From: Betaproteobacteria bacterium
GTDB lineage: Bacteria; Pseudomonadota; Gammaproteobacteria; Burkholderiales; Eutrophovitaceae
DNA: 49,146 nt
NCBI GenBank assembly: GCA_020346185.1
Contig: CP070775.1
Coordinates: 2,672,965-2,722,110, forward strand
Direction of reading: 5' to 3'
Made by a program: the position numbers and the translations under genes. This document shows positions 36,595-45,802 of the stretch, in pieces. The notes beneath the pieces are model-generated. The model made no database searches and had not been told where the DNA came from. It worked only from the letters and a program-made list of their open reading frames with translations. Numbering within the stretch: position 1 is the stretch's first letter; every line of letters starts with the position of its first letter.

Positions 36595-37653
36595 ATGAGC
36601 TCCGAACGTTACAGCGCACAGGCCCTGATCGATTTTGCGATTGCACTACTCGATAACGCCGGCATGGAGCATGACAAATCGGCGACCGTTGCCGAGATAC
36701 TTGTCGAAGGCGATCTGCTTGGCCACGATACCCACGGGCTGCAGCTGCTGCCAAGTTATCTTGACGACATCGAGAAAGATGAACTTGCGATCAACGGACA
36801 ACCGCGCGTGATCGCCGACCTGCCGGCGGCAGTGGCATGGGACGGCATGCGCCTGCCAGGAGCGTGGCTCACCGCCAACGCTGTCGATCTCGCGTGCGAC
36901 CGCGCCGAAACCCACGGCACCTGCGCCGTCACGATCGCGCGCAGCCATCACATCGCCTGTCTGGCAGCCTACCTGAAGCGCGCCACTGACCGAGGACTGA
37001 TGACGCTGGTGACCACAGCGGCTGCGGAGAATCACTCGGTTGCGCCGTTCGGCGGCAAGGCCGGCGCCATTACGCCGAATCCGATTGCCGCGGGGTGGCC
37101 GACAAACGGCGACCCGGTGATGATCGATGTGTCGATGTCGATTACCACCAACGGCATGGTAGGCCGCCTCGGTGAGGAAGGCGGCCGTTTGCCGGGTAAA
37201 TGGCTGATCGACGCTGACGGCAACCCGACTGACGATCCGGCGGTGATGAAACGCGAACCGCCGGGTGCGCTGTTGCCGATCGGCGGTACCGAGTATGGTC
37301 ATAAGGGTTATGCGCTCGGACTGCTGGTCGAAGCCTTCAGCATGGGGCTTTCCGGTCATGGGCGCGCCGACCCAGTTGAAGGATGGACCAACGAAGTCTT
37401 TGTGCAAGTTCTCAATCCGGCGCTTTTCGGCGGCAGGGATGAATTTCTCAGACAAACAACGTGGGTCGCCGAGGCCTGCCGTACTGTTCCGCCTCGCGAT
37501 GGCGTGAAGCGCGTACGGTTGCCCGGCGAGTCGGGACTACGCCGGCGCGAAAAACAACTGCGCGAAGGGGTCGAACTGTATCCGTCCATCATGTCGACAC
37601 TCGCTCCATGGGCCAACAAGCTCGGCGTCGAGTTGCCGCAGCCACTGACATGA
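36595..37653 (+). CDS. Ldh family NAD(P)-dependent oxidoreductase (malate/L-lactate dehydrogenase type)
   Basis: Protein of 352 residues of the YlbC/Mdh type-2 Ldh family, distinct from classical lactate and malate dehydrogenases. It contains EGDLLGHDTHGLQLLPSYL with the family's DxHG block, ARSHHIACLAAYL (catalytic His), APFGGKAGAITPNPIAAGWP, and GHKGYALGLLVEAFSMGLSG. Members reduce or oxidise 2-oxo/2-hydroxy acids, ureidoglycolate or similar; the substrate cannot be chosen here. The stop overlaps the start of the EamA gene (ATGA), so translation is coupled. Confidence 0.92.
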   Translation: MSSERYSAQALIDFAIALLDNAGMEHDKSATVAEILVEGDLLGHDTHGLQLLPSYLDDIEKDELAINGQPRVIADLPAAVAWDGMRLPGAWLTANAVDLACDRAETHGTCAVTIARSHHIACLAAYLKRATDRGLMTLVTTAAAENHSVAPFGGKAGAITPNPIAAGWPTNGDPVMIDVSMSITTNGMVGRLGEEGGRLPGKWLIDADGNPTDDPAVMKREPPGALLPIGGTEYGHKGYALGLLVEAFSMGLSGHGRADPVEGWTNEVFVQVLNPALFGGRDEFLRQTTWVAEACRTVPPRDGVKRVRLPGESGLRRREKQLREGVELYPSIMSTLAPWANKLGVELPQPLT

Positions 37654-38543
37654 CTGCAGCGAACGCACGCCGGCGTGCAATCCTCCTCATGGTCGGGGCA
37701 ACGCTTTGCTGGTCCAGTGCTGGTGTGCTGGTGCGCTCCATGAACATCAACGATCCCTGGGAAATTACTTTCTGGCGCTCTATTTTTATGGCGCTGTTTG
37801 TTGCCGGCTGGATCTGGCAACAGCACGGCGACGCCGCTCCGCAGAAAATCCGCGCGGTCGGCGTTCCGGGTCTAGTATCGGGCGCATTGTTCACCGTGAT
37901 GTTCATCAGCTTCGTCATTGCACTGTCACGCACCACTGTCGCCAATACGCTGATCGTGGTGAGCATCTCACCGTTCTTCGCGGCATTGCTCGGTTGGGTG
38001 TTTCTGCGCGAACGGGTTGCGCTGCGCACAGTGCTGGCAATGATTGCCGCCTTCCTCGGTGTTTGCCTGATGTTCTTCGGCGCGGCGTCGCACGATCGCT
38101 GGGTCGGCGCGCTGGTAGCGACTATCGTCCCGGCAGCATTCGGTCTGAACACGGTCATCTTGCGAAAAATGGGCGCGACCGTCGACATGATTCCCGCGGT
38201 GCTGATTGCCGGCATCATCTCGGCTATGGTGACACTTCCGTTTGCGCTGCCATTCGAAGCGGCCGGCCGCGATTTCACCCTGCTGGCAACAATGGGTGTG
38301 ATGCAAGTTGGTCTCGGATGCGTAATGATGACGATCGCGTCTCGCCACCTCACTGCCGCGGAGATCGGCCTGATATCGATTCTCGAGATCATTTTCGGGA
38401 CGCTGGCGGTGTGGTTGGTGGTCGGCGAACGACCCGACCGCGCCGCACTGGCAGGTGGGTTGATTGTCATCGCAGCACTTGCCACTGACCAGATGCTCGC
38501 AATGCGCCAACGAACGAGCCCCGCACCAGCCGTCATCACCTAA
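37650..38543 (+). CDS. EamA/DMT superfamily transporter
   Basis: Membrane transporter of 297 residues with about ten hydrophobic helices in two EamA repeats (about 10-140 and 150-290). Typical blocks are TLCWSSAGVLVRSM, SISPFFAALLGWVFLRERV at the end of repeat one and SILEIIFGTLAVWLVVGE at the end of repeat two. The ATG at 37650 overlaps the previous stop. It may export or import a metabolite of this pathway; direction and substrate are unknown. Confidence 0.92.
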   Translation: MTAANARRRAILLMVGATLCWSSAGVLVRSMNINDPWEITFWRSIFMALFVAGWIWQQHGDAAPQKIRAVGVPGLVSGALFTVMFISFVIALSRTTVANTLIVVSISPFFAALLGWVFLRERVALRTVLAMIAAFLGVCLMFFGAASHDRWVGALVATIVPAAFGLNTVILRKMGATVDMIPAVLIAGIISAMVTLPFALPFEAAGRDFTLLATMGVMQVGLGCVMMTIASRHLTAAEIGLISILEIIFGTLAVWLVVGERPDRAALAGGLIVIAALATDQMLAMRQRTSPAPAVIT

Positions 38544-38553
38544 GGACATCAGA

Positions 38554-39210
38554 ATGAGCAACGACACAGGACTGACAACAAGACTCGAAGCGCTATATAC
38601 CGGAGCAGTGCATGACGTGCTGCGAGCGATGGGCCATGCCAACTGTGTGTTGCCGAGCGAAATCAAGGCGCTTGACCCCGGCAAGAAGCTAGCCGGCGAG
38701 GTCTACACGGTCAGCGGCCACATCGACCAAACGCGCGATGCACACGACACCCTGGTGCAATGGACCGGGCTGCTGTCAAAGGCTCCCGCCGGCAAGGTTC
38801 TGGTGTGCCAACCGAACACACATATGGTCGCGCTCATGGGTGAGCTTTCCGCCGAAACGCTTCATTACAAGAACGTGCGCGGATACGTCGTCGACGGTGG
38901 CTGCCGCGACACCGAGTTGATACTGAACATCGGTTTTCCCGTATTTTGCAGTTTCAACACGCCGGCCGACATCGTCGGGCGCTGGGTTCCTGATCGTTTC
39001 GGAGAACCCGTCACTATTGGCTCGGTGACAATCCGCAGCAGTGATTACATCCTGGGCGATCGCGACGGTGTTGTGGTCCTGCCGGCCGAGGTTGCCAGTG
39101 ACGCTATCTCGCGCACCGAAGCAGTGGTGGCCACCGAAAACAAGGTGCGCACGGCGATCCTCGATGGCATGGACCCGCAGCAAGCCTACCTGAAATACGG
39201 AAAATTCTGA
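38554..39210 (+). CDS. RraA-like protein (4-hydroxy-4-methyl-2-oxoglutarate aldolase family)
   Basis: Protein of 218 residues of the RraA/HMG aldolase family. The typical blocks are GAVHDVLRAMGH, VVDGGCRDTELI (Arg and Asp that bind substrate and divalent metal in the aldolase), and DYILGDRDGVVVLP. The catabolic neighbours suggest an aldolase or oxaloacetate decarboxylase rather than a ribonuclease regulator. AAGGA lies nine bases before the ATG at 38554, 10 bases after the EamA stop. The 335-base gap after it contains no gene. Confidence 0.88.
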   Translation: MSNDTGLTTRLEALYTGAVHDVLRAMGHANCVLPSEIKALDPGKKLAGEVYTVSGHIDQTRDAHDTLVQWTGLLSKAPAGKVLVCQPNTHMVALMGELSAETLHYKNVRGYVVDGGCRDTELILNIGFPVFCSFNTPADIVGRWVPDRFGEPVTIGSVTIRSSDYILGDRDGVVVLPAEVASDAISRTEAVVATENKVRTAILDGMDPQQAYLKYGKF

Positions 39211-39545
39211 GGCGATTCAGCGGCTGCGACCGGTCGACGACGATATCCCCAGGCTGCTTGGCGACGTAGCCGTGACTGTGCATTTTGCAGCCAACATCGG
39301 CCGTGTCGCGTCCTGCCGAACGTGACACGCTGCGCCGCCCTTTCCGAGTTGGCAATCGTGCTGCACTGCGCTCAGTCATGGATAATGTGAGATGTAACTG
39401 CGTTACGTATGACGTAGACAACAGAACCATTCAGAGCCACGCAAACACAATGGCAATTGGCCCGATGCTTGCACACAAATGAGGCCTTACACATGCCTTT
39501 GCGCGTTCTCGAAGCCGGATCCGGCTCATTTGAAGGAGGCAAGCG
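39211..39545. other. Gap before the membrane/MoxR operon, no gene seen
   Basis: I see no supported coding region. A 14-bp perfect palindrome AGCCGGATCCGGCT lies at 39513-39526, seven bases before the AAGGAGG ribosome site of the next gene. No convincing sigma-70 promoter is found. The promoter of the downstream seven-gene run is expected here. Confidence 0.4.
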
Positions 39546-40331
39546 GTGTCGAGCAATCCTTACGCAGCACCCACGACCCACGTTGCAGACATACCAGAGC
39601 AGGTTGCCGACGGAAATTTCATTGCCGAGGGCCGCACGCGTCCGGCGGGCAACGGCTGGAGCTGGATCAAATCGGCACGTGCCCTTACCAAAACGCGTTT
39701 CTGGCTTTGGATGGGCATATTTATCGTCTTCGCCATCATCGCCATAGGACTGTCAGTCATTCCTATTATCGGGTCGCTTGCCTCGTATTTGATCATGCCA
39801 GTGTTGTTCGGTGGCGTCATGATCACCTGCGATAAGGCGCGTCACGGCAGAGAGATTGCTTTGGGCGATATTTTTTCCGGGTTCAGCTCTCATTTCGCAA
39901 AGCTTGCCGGGGTTGGCCTGGCAACTCTGCTCTTCTACATCGTCGTGCTGGGCATAATCGCCGCAATATTCGGGACCACGTCGGCGCTGCTGCTGTCCGG
40001 GATGGAAACCTCGCCGGATACCGATCCTGCCGTTTTGATCGGCCTGGCCATCGCCGCGCTGGTCATGGTGGGGCTCAGCGTACCGATCTACATGGCGCTA
40101 TGGTTCAGTTATTCGCTGGTGGCAATCAATAACTATTCCGTCTTGCAGGCGCTGAAGACCAGTTTTTCGGCGTGCCTGAAGAATATAGCGCCGTTCCTCG
40201 CGTACGGTGTCATGGCGTTGCTGCTCGCAATCGGTGCCACAATTCCGCTAATGCTCGGATGGCTGGTGCTTGGGCCGGTGCTGATCGCGACGATCTACAC
40301 GAGCTACCGCGACGTCTTCTACGAAACCTGA
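39546..40331 (+). CDS. Multi-pass inner-membrane protein, family not certain
   Basis: Protein of 261 residues from a GTG with AAGGAGG seven bases upstream. The first 45 residues are polar and Pro/Ala-rich (SSNPYAAPTTHV). After them come about five to six hydrophobic helices (roughly 55-80, 82-100, 120-145, 165-190, 215-245). The pattern resembles the BPSS1780-type membrane proteins, often seen as the first gene before RDD genes, but I am not sure of the family. It is followed after 10 bases by the RDD gene, so it is part of the same operon. Confidence 0.75.
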   Translation: MSSNPYAAPTTHVADIPEQVADGNFIAEGRTRPAGNGWSWIKSARALTKTRFWLWMGIFIVFAIIAIGLSVIPIIGSLASYLIMPVLFGGVMITCDKARHGREIALGDIFSGFSSHFAKLAGVGLATLLFYIVVLGIIAAIFGTTSALLLSGMETSPDTDPAVLIGLAIAALVMVGLSVPIYMALWFSYSLVAINNYSVLQALKTSFSACLKNIAPFLAYGVMALLLAIGATIPLMLGWLVLGPVLIATIYTSYRDVFYET

Positions 40332-40341
40332 TCGGGGGATC

Positions 40342-41025
40342 GTGCTCGACACTGCGCGCCGGGTCGCCACACCCGAGGGCATCGAAATCACTTTACGCGT
40401 CGCCGGCCCGGTGCCGCGTGCTCTTGGCTACCTGCTCGACCTGGTGATTCGCATTGCCATCATGATTGCGATCGCAATCTCGGTCGCGGTTCTGGGGCGT
40501 TTCGGACTGGCGGTGTTTCTGCTGAGTGCCTTTCTGCTCGAGTGGCTCTACCCGGTGATTTTTGAAGTACTTGGAGGCGGGGCCACTCCCGGGAAGCGGG
40601 CGATCGGGCTGATCGTTCTGAACGACGATGGAACTCCGATACGCTGGCCCGCCTCGCTAACGCGCAATCTGCTCCGAGCGCTCGACTTTCTGCCCTTCAT
40701 GTACTTCATCGGCTATTGCTCGATGGTGGCAAATCGCGATTTCAAGCGCCTTGGTGATCTCGCTGCCAATACCCTGGTTGTTTATCGCGAACAAAAGCCG
40801 ACCACGGCACGAATACCGGAGTCAGAACCGGTTGCACCACTTGTACCGCTGTCACTATCGGAACAGCGAACCTTGCTTGATTTTGCTGAACGCTCGGGAC
40901 GCATCACGCCGGACCGGGCTGCGGAACTGGCAGAAATTGTCTCACCGCTTGCTAGCGGACAAAACGGCACCACCGCGGTAGATCAGATTGTCGGTATTGC
41001 CAACCACCTGGTCGGCAGACGATGA
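40342..41025 (+). CDS. RDD family membrane protein
   Basis: Protein of 227 residues from a GTG with GGGGGA just upstream. The RDD domain (about 20-150) has RALGYLLDLVIRI with the conserved Arg and Asp, GGGATPGKRAIGLIVLNDDG, and FKRLGDLAANTLVVYRE. The C-terminal 75 residues are soluble. RDD proteins are integral membrane proteins without a clear general role, often near MoxR genes. The stop overlaps the next start (ATGA). Confidence 0.9.
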   Translation: MLDTARRVATPEGIEITLRVAGPVPRALGYLLDLVIRIAIMIAIAISVAVLGRFGLAVFLLSAFLLEWLYPVIFEVLGGGATPGKRAIGLIVLNDDGTPIRWPASLTRNLLRALDFLPFMYFIGYCSMVANRDFKRLGDLAANTLVVYREQKPTTARIPESEPVAPLVPLSLSEQRTLLDFAERSGRITPDRAAELAEIVSPLASGQNGTTAVDQIVGIANHLVGRR

Positions 41026-42008
41026 AACAGGCCGCGTTCGAAGCGCGTTATCTCGAAGAAATCGAGCGCTTCGAGAAATGGCTTGATCTGGGAAAGCGCA
41101 AATGGCGAGTACCCAATACCGAAGATAGCTCAGCGCTTCAGACGGGCGACGTACCGGCCGCCTACCGTCATCTGTGTCAGTTGATGGCCCTGGCGCGAGA
41201 CCGCCAATACAGCCCGGATCTGGTTGACCGTCTGAATCATCTCGTGCTGCGTGGCCACCACGTACTGTACGGCCCCGCAGGTGGCCAGCGAGCGAAACTC
41301 TTCGCCTTTCTTGCTGGCGGGTTCCCCGCCGTGGTTCGCTCCGAGCGCAAGCTGGTGCTGACTGCAGCAATACTGTTCTTTGGGCCGCTTCTACTGCTGT
41401 TGACCGCGGTTCAGTTCTATCCGGATTTCGTTCTGCATTTCGTATCGCCAGCACAGTTGGCCCAGTACGAAGAAATGTACGACGCGGAAAACGTGCGACT
41501 CGGGCAACGTAACTCGGATGACAACATCATGATGCTTGCCTTTTACATCTGGCACAACGTCAAGATTGGCATCCAGACTTTCGCTACCGGCCTGGCCTTC
41601 GGTCTAGGCAGTATTTTCTATCTTGTTTTCAACGGAACCATAATCGGCGCGATCGCCGGCTACCTCACTTCGGCTGGTCATGGCGAACCGTTCTGGTCGT
41701 TTGTTTCCGGCCATAGTGCAATGGAGCTGACCGCAATTGTGCTCTCCGGTGCCGCCGGGTTGAAACTCGGCTCAGCGCTCATCGCACCCGGCAACCGCAC
41801 ACGCAAGAGCGCTCTTGTCGAAGCGGCCAAACCCGCAATCCGAATCATGTACGGTGCGGCGCTGATGTTTCTGATCGCGGCGTTCATCGAAGGCTTCTGG
41901 TCGCCACTGAAAATCTTCACGTCACAGATCAAGTATTCGGTCGGATTCATTCTCTGGACTCTGGTACTCGCCTATTTTTACTTTGGAGGGCGGCGACGTG
42001 GAGCTTGA
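41022..42008 (+). CDS. Stage II sporulation protein M (SpoIIM)-like membrane protein
   Basis: Protein of 328 residues of the SpoIIM/DUF95 type, found in many non-sporulating bacteria next to MoxR operons. The first 105 residues are charged and soluble, followed by about five membrane helices (LTAAILFFGPLLLLL near 112, the segment FATGLAFGLGSIFYLVFNGTIIG near 190, LTAIVLSGAAG near 240, IMYGAALMFLIAAFIEGF, and FILWTLVLAYFYF at the end). SpoIIM works with peptidoglycan hydrolases in Bacillus; here no such partner is visible. It overlaps both neighbours by 4 and 11 bases. Confidence 0.88.
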   Translation: MKQAAFEARYLEEIERFEKWLDLGKRKWRVPNTEDSSALQTGDVPAAYRHLCQLMALARDRQYSPDLVDRLNHLVLRGHHVLYGPAGGQRAKLFAFLAGGFPAVVRSERKLVLTAAILFFGPLLLLLTAVQFYPDFVLHFVSPAQLAQYEEMYDAENVRLGQRNSDDNIMMLAFYIWHNVKIGIQTFATGLAFGLGSIFYLVFNGTIIGAIAGYLTSAGHGEPFWSFVSGHSAMELTAIVLSGAAGLKLGSALIAPGNRTRKSALVEAAKPAIRIMYGAALMFLIAAFIEGFWSPLKIFTSQIKYSVGFILWTLVLAYFYFGGRRRGA

Positions 42009-43488
42009 GCGCATGGTGGTCAGCGTGCGCCCCCGTTCGGGATGGGAGTCGCTTGATCTGGGATTTCAGATGGCGCGTCAGTGGTGGCGCCAGATGTGGG
42101 GAATCTGGTTAGCGATCTATCTGCCTATTGCGATCGTCGCCATGGCTATATTTCCCAACAAGTTCTACGCCTTCCTTCTGCTGTGGTGGCTCAAACCGCT
42201 ATTCGACCGCGCATTGCTGTATGCACTGAGTCGCCTGATATTCAGTGAACCCAGTGGCATCAGAGAAACGCTGCGCGCGGCGCGCGACTGGATGCGTCCA
42301 GGTTTGTTTCTGGCTCTGACTTTGCGCCGCTTCGAGTTGGCCCGCTCCTTCCAGCTACCGGTTGCTGCGCTTGAAAAACAAACCGGCAAACCTGCGCAGC
42401 AAAGACGCGCCGTGCTTGGAAGCCGAATGCGGGGCACCGCTGTATGGCTGACAGTGATCTGCCTCCATTTCGAGCTCATCGCGATGGGCGCTTTGTTCGC
42501 AATGGGCAACATGCTGGCACCTTCGGGCGGTGACATCCCTGAAGATGGTGGCGGCAGAGACGGCGGTTTCGATTTCGCAGATCTGATGTCATGGAATCTG
42601 GTCGATGCCATCTGCTACGCCGGTGCCGTAACCCTCATTGAACCGTTCTATGTCGCCGCCGGATTCAGCCTATACCTTAACCGCCGAACCATACTGGAAG
42701 GCTGGGACATGGAGATCCGGTTACGCCAGCTTGGCAACCGGCTGCGTTCCGCGGCAAGCACCACAACTGTTGCCCTGCTGTGCGGCTTCTTGTTAATCGG
42801 CTCCGCGCCGCATACCTCCCACGCCGCGACGACAGAGATTGATGTCGAAGCGGAAATCGAGCGCATTCTCGACAACCCTGATTTCGACCAGTACAAGGAA
42901 GTGACGCGCTGGCGCCCGATCGGAAAGAAGAAAAAGAAACAGCAAGAAGAAGAACCCATTTCTCAGTTCTGGCGCAACCTGGCATTGCTGCTGTCTGACA
43001 TTTCGCAGGGACTGCTATGGGTCGCGATCGCGATCCTCGTGCCCGTTCTGCTCTATGTGTTGAGAAACTTTCTGCCAGAGCAGTTTGCCAGGAAGACAGA
43101 AGAATATGAGCCACCGGCCAACCTGTTTGGTTTAAATGTATCGCCCGAGTCATTGCCGGCAGACGTATCGGCTGCGGCGGCACAACTTGCCAGAGCGGGC
43201 AGACTGCGCGAAGCGCTCTCGTTGCTCTATCGCGGCGCGCTGTCGGCGCTAATCCATCGCCACCGCGTTGTTGTTCACGCCGGTGATACCGAGGGTGACT
43301 GCGCAGAGGCAGCGTCACGTGCGCTCGACAAGCCCGGTGCAGATTATTTCACCGGCCTGGTCGGGACCTGGCAACAACTTGCTTACGGTTCTTCATCACC
43401 ACAATTGGGTGAAGTGGACGCATTGTGCAGGGATTGGGCATTGCACTTCAGCACCGACGAGTCACCAGCGGAAGGGCAAGCATCATGA
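41998..43488 (+). CDS. DUF4129 domain-containing membrane protein
   Basis: Protein of 496 residues from a GTG with GGAGG eight bases upstream; a TTG five codons earlier is less likely. Hydrophobic helices occur near 35-60, 155-175 and 200-225, and after a charged segment with a run of Lys (KKKKKQQEEEP), a further helix lies near 335-360. The C-terminal DUF4129 domain is the last 100 residues: AAAQLARAGRLREALSLLYRGALSALI. This family is regularly linked to DUF4350, MoxR and DUF58 genes; its function is unknown. The stop overlaps the next ATG (ATGA). Confidence 0.86.
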   Translation: MELERMVVSVRPRSGWESLDLGFQMARQWWRQMWGIWLAIYLPIAIVAMAIFPNKFYAFLLLWWLKPLFDRALLYALSRLIFSEPSGIRETLRAARDWMRPGLFLALTLRRFELARSFQLPVAALEKQTGKPAQQRRAVLGSRMRGTAVWLTVICLHFELIAMGALFAMGNMLAPSGGDIPEDGGGRDGGFDFADLMSWNLVDAICYAGAVTLIEPFYVAAGFSLYLNRRTILEGWDMEIRLRQLGNRLRSAASTTTVALLCGFLLIGSAPHTSHAATTEIDVEAEIERILDNPDFDQYKEVTRWRPIGKKKKKQQEEEPISQFWRNLALLLSDISQGLLWVAIAILVPVLLYVLRNFLPEQFARKTEEYEPPANLFGLNVSPESLPADVSAAAAQLARAGRLREALSLLYRGALSALIHRHRVVVHAGDTEGDCAEAASRALDKPGADYFTGLVGTWQQLAYGSSSPQLGEVDALCRDWALHFSTDESPAEGQAS

Positions 43489-44693
43489 GTTTGCGGGAAA
43501 TACTCATCATGATTCTGGTGGTCGTGATCGGCCTGAGCAGTGTCGCGTGGTTCCTGGCGACGCATGAACAAGTCACCGAGCAGGCCTGGACAGGTTTTCG
43601 CGGCGAAGCGAAGCGTAATCCGTGGCTTGCTAGCCAACGGCTGGTACGTCGATTAGGTCAGCCTGCCTCCGAGCTTCGATCATTGCCCGAGCTGCGTAAC
43701 CTCCCGCCACACGCCACACTGATCATTCCGCGATCACACCAGACAATTAACCGCCATTTGCGCGACGAGATTATTGATTGGGTCAGGCGTGGCGGCTATC
43801 TGATTGTCGAGGCCGAGTATGCGCGACAGGAAGACCCTTTGGTGGACGCGTTCGGCGTCGATCGCATTTCGGTTGAGGTCGACGAGTTCGAAGATGGCCG
43901 CGAAGTTGCTGAAGACACCGACTTCGAAACGATCAGACTGCCTAACGCAACAGCGCCCGCAAAGATCGACCTCAATCCCTTCATGTCGGTGGATGCGCAA
44001 GACGTCTGGTTCCGGGCCGATGAACATTTCGGCACCTATTTGCTCGTCAAGCGCAGCGGACGCGGTGCTGTCGCGGTTATCAACGATCTGAACTACGCGC
44101 GAAACCGCGGCATCGGAATACTTGATCACGCACGGTTTCTGGTCGACCTGGTCCAACTGCGCGACGAGTTCACCCCTGACGACGGGGTCGGACTCGCATC
44201 ACAAGACGCGCCGGTCTTGTTCTTCAATCGGCCCGGCAAACTTTCCCTGGCCAGCTGGCTGAAGGAACATGCCTGGGCACCGCTGGCTAGTGGCGCGATC
44301 GCACTGTTTCTCTTTCTGTGGCGCGTGATCCCGCGGTTTGGCCCAATCATGCCCGAGGCCGAGCGCCGGCGACGCCGATTGCTCGATCACCTGCGTGCCA
44401 GCGGCCGGTTTCTGTGGTCCAACGGACATGCAACAAGACTATTGGAAGCTTCGCGGGACGCGTGCCTGAGACAAATCGGCCGATCGCTGCCTCACTTCCT
44501 CTCTACGACAGCAGATGCCCGCGTCGAGCAACTGGTAAACGCGCTTGGCATCACGCAAGAACAGGCGCAACGCATCCTGCAACCACAACAGGGCGGAAAA
44601 ATGATGCAGTTCTGGCACACCATCCGGCTTTATCAACGCGTTCACTCTCGCCTTGCGATCCGCTCTGCTACGGCCGGCACGAAGTCCGCTTGA
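43485..44693 (+). CDS. DUF4350 domain-containing membrane protein
   Basis: Protein of 402 residues with an N-terminal membrane helix (ILIMILVVVIGLSSVAWFLA) and a second near 275-295 (ASGAIALFLFLWRVI). The DUF4350 domain between them contains LIIPRSHQTINRHLRDEIIDWVRRGGYLIVEAEY, like a glutamine-amidotransferase-type fold without the catalytic Cys, and SGRGAVAVINDLNYARNRGI. The C-terminal part is cytosolic and basic. It is a standard partner of the DUF4129-MoxR-DUF58 set, function unknown. A 56-base gap separates it from moxR. Confidence 0.86.
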   Translation: MSLREILIMILVVVIGLSSVAWFLATHEQVTEQAWTGFRGEAKRNPWLASQRLVRRLGQPASELRSLPELRNLPPHATLIIPRSHQTINRHLRDEIIDWVRRGGYLIVEAEYARQEDPLVDAFGVDRISVEVDEFEDGREVAEDTDFETIRLPNATAPAKIDLNPFMSVDAQDVWFRADEHFGTYLLVKRSGRGAVAVINDLNYARNRGIGILDHARFLVDLVQLRDEFTPDDGVGLASQDAPVLFFNRPGKLSLASWLKEHAWAPLASGAIALFLFLWRVIPRFGPIMPEAERRRRRLLDHLRASGRFLWSNGHATRLLEASRDACLRQIGRSLPHFLSTTADARVEQLVNALGITQEQAQRILQPQQGGKMMQFWHTIRLYQRVHSRLAIRSATAGTKSA

Positions 44694-44749
44694 CGCATTC
44701 AGACAGGCGATTTGCATAACCTGGTAATTCGACACACGATACAAGTTCC

Positions 44750-45724
44750 ATGGACATTTCACAGCAACAGTTTGAACAGGCAACCACAACAGCGCAGCAA
44801 GTGCGTTCGCAAATTGGCAATGCAGTGGTTGGCCAAATCAATGCCATCGACCAGATACTTGCAGCGCTGATCGCCGGCGGCCATGTGCTCATCGAAGGCG
44901 TGCCCGGATTGGGCAAGACACTGCTTGTCAGGGCATTGGCGCAAATCTTTGGCGGCCAGTTTGCGCGCATCCAGTTCACACCAGACCTGATGCCGGCCGA
45001 TGTCACGGGTCATACTTTGTATGACCAGAACACCGGCCAGTTCACGACACGTCGCGGCCCGGTATTCACCAACCTGTTGCTCGCCGACGAGATCAACCGC
45101 GCCCCGGCGAAAACGCAGGCAGCGCTTCTCGAAGTCATGCAGGAAGGCCAGGTCACCATCGAAGGCGCTTCACATCAGCTCGAACCACCATTCATGGTGC
45201 TGGCAACCCAGAACCCGATTGAGCAAGAAGGCACCTATGCCTTGCCCGAAGCACAGCTCGACCGCTTTTTGATGAAAGTACGTATTGACTACCCGGACCC
45301 GGACGATGAGGTGCGGATGGTCGCCAAGATCACCAACAACCAGATCGGCGAAAAGCTCAACGTGTCACAGGTCAACCGCATCGTGCATCCCGACAACGTG
45401 CTGGCGCTGCAAAGTGTCGCCGCAGCAATACGCGTCGATGATGCCGTGTTCGATTACGCGGTGCGTATCGTGCGCGCCACGCGCAGCCGGAATGGTGTAT
45501 CGACCGGTGCGGGACCGCGCGGTGGCATCGCACTGGTTCGCTCGGCGCGCAGCCTGGCCTTGATGCAAGGTCGCAGTTTCGTCACGCCCGATGACATCAA
45601 GTGCATGGCGCTGCCAAGCCTGCGACACCGCATTGCGCTGGCGCCTGAATTCGAGATCGAAGGACAGTCGACAGATCAAGTGCTCACGCGCTTACTCGAA
45701 GAAGTCGAAGCGCCAAGAGTCTAG
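44750..45724 (+). CDS. MoxR family AAA+ ATPase
   Basis: Cytosolic ATPase of 324 residues. Walker A is EGVPGLGKTLL (near 46-56), Walker B LLADEINRAPAKTQAALLE, and VLATQNPIEQEGTYALPEAQLDRF is the sensor and arginine region of the MoxR branch. MoxR proteins are chaperone-like and act with VWA or DUF58 partners, such as the DUF58 gene that follows 78 bases later. It is clearly different from the CoxD-type ATPase at 29794 in this window. Confidence 0.95.
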   Translation: MDISQQQFEQATTTAQQVRSQIGNAVVGQINAIDQILAALIAGGHVLIEGVPGLGKTLLVRALAQIFGGQFARIQFTPDLMPADVTGHTLYDQNTGQFTTRRGPVFTNLLLADEINRAPAKTQAALLEVMQEGQVTIEGASHQLEPPFMVLATQNPIEQEGTYALPEAQLDRFLMKVRIDYPDPDDEVRMVAKITNNQIGEKLNVSQVNRIVHPDNVLALQSVAAAIRVDDAVFDYAVRIVRATRSRNGVSTGAGPRGGIALVRSARSLALMQGRSFVTPDDIKCMALPSLRHRIALAPEFEIEGQSTDQVLTRLLEEVEAPRV

Positions 45725-45802
45725 GCCGGCTCTTGATCATTCGGTTACCGATTCAAAACACGACCACGTTGACACGCCGCTAAACCCCACGACACTGCAA
45801 TC

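Noticed and set aside
36646..37455. 269-residue minus-strand open frame
   Set aside because: Antisense to the Ldh family gene, with no recognisable motifs.
37589..38539. 316-residue minus-strand open frame
   Set aside because: Antisense to the EamA transporter; Ser/Arg/Thr-rich composition typical of a shadow frame.
39513..39526. 14-bp palindrome AGCCGGATCCGGCT as a terminator
   Set aside because: There is no loop or T tract, so it cannot act as a normal rho-independent terminator.
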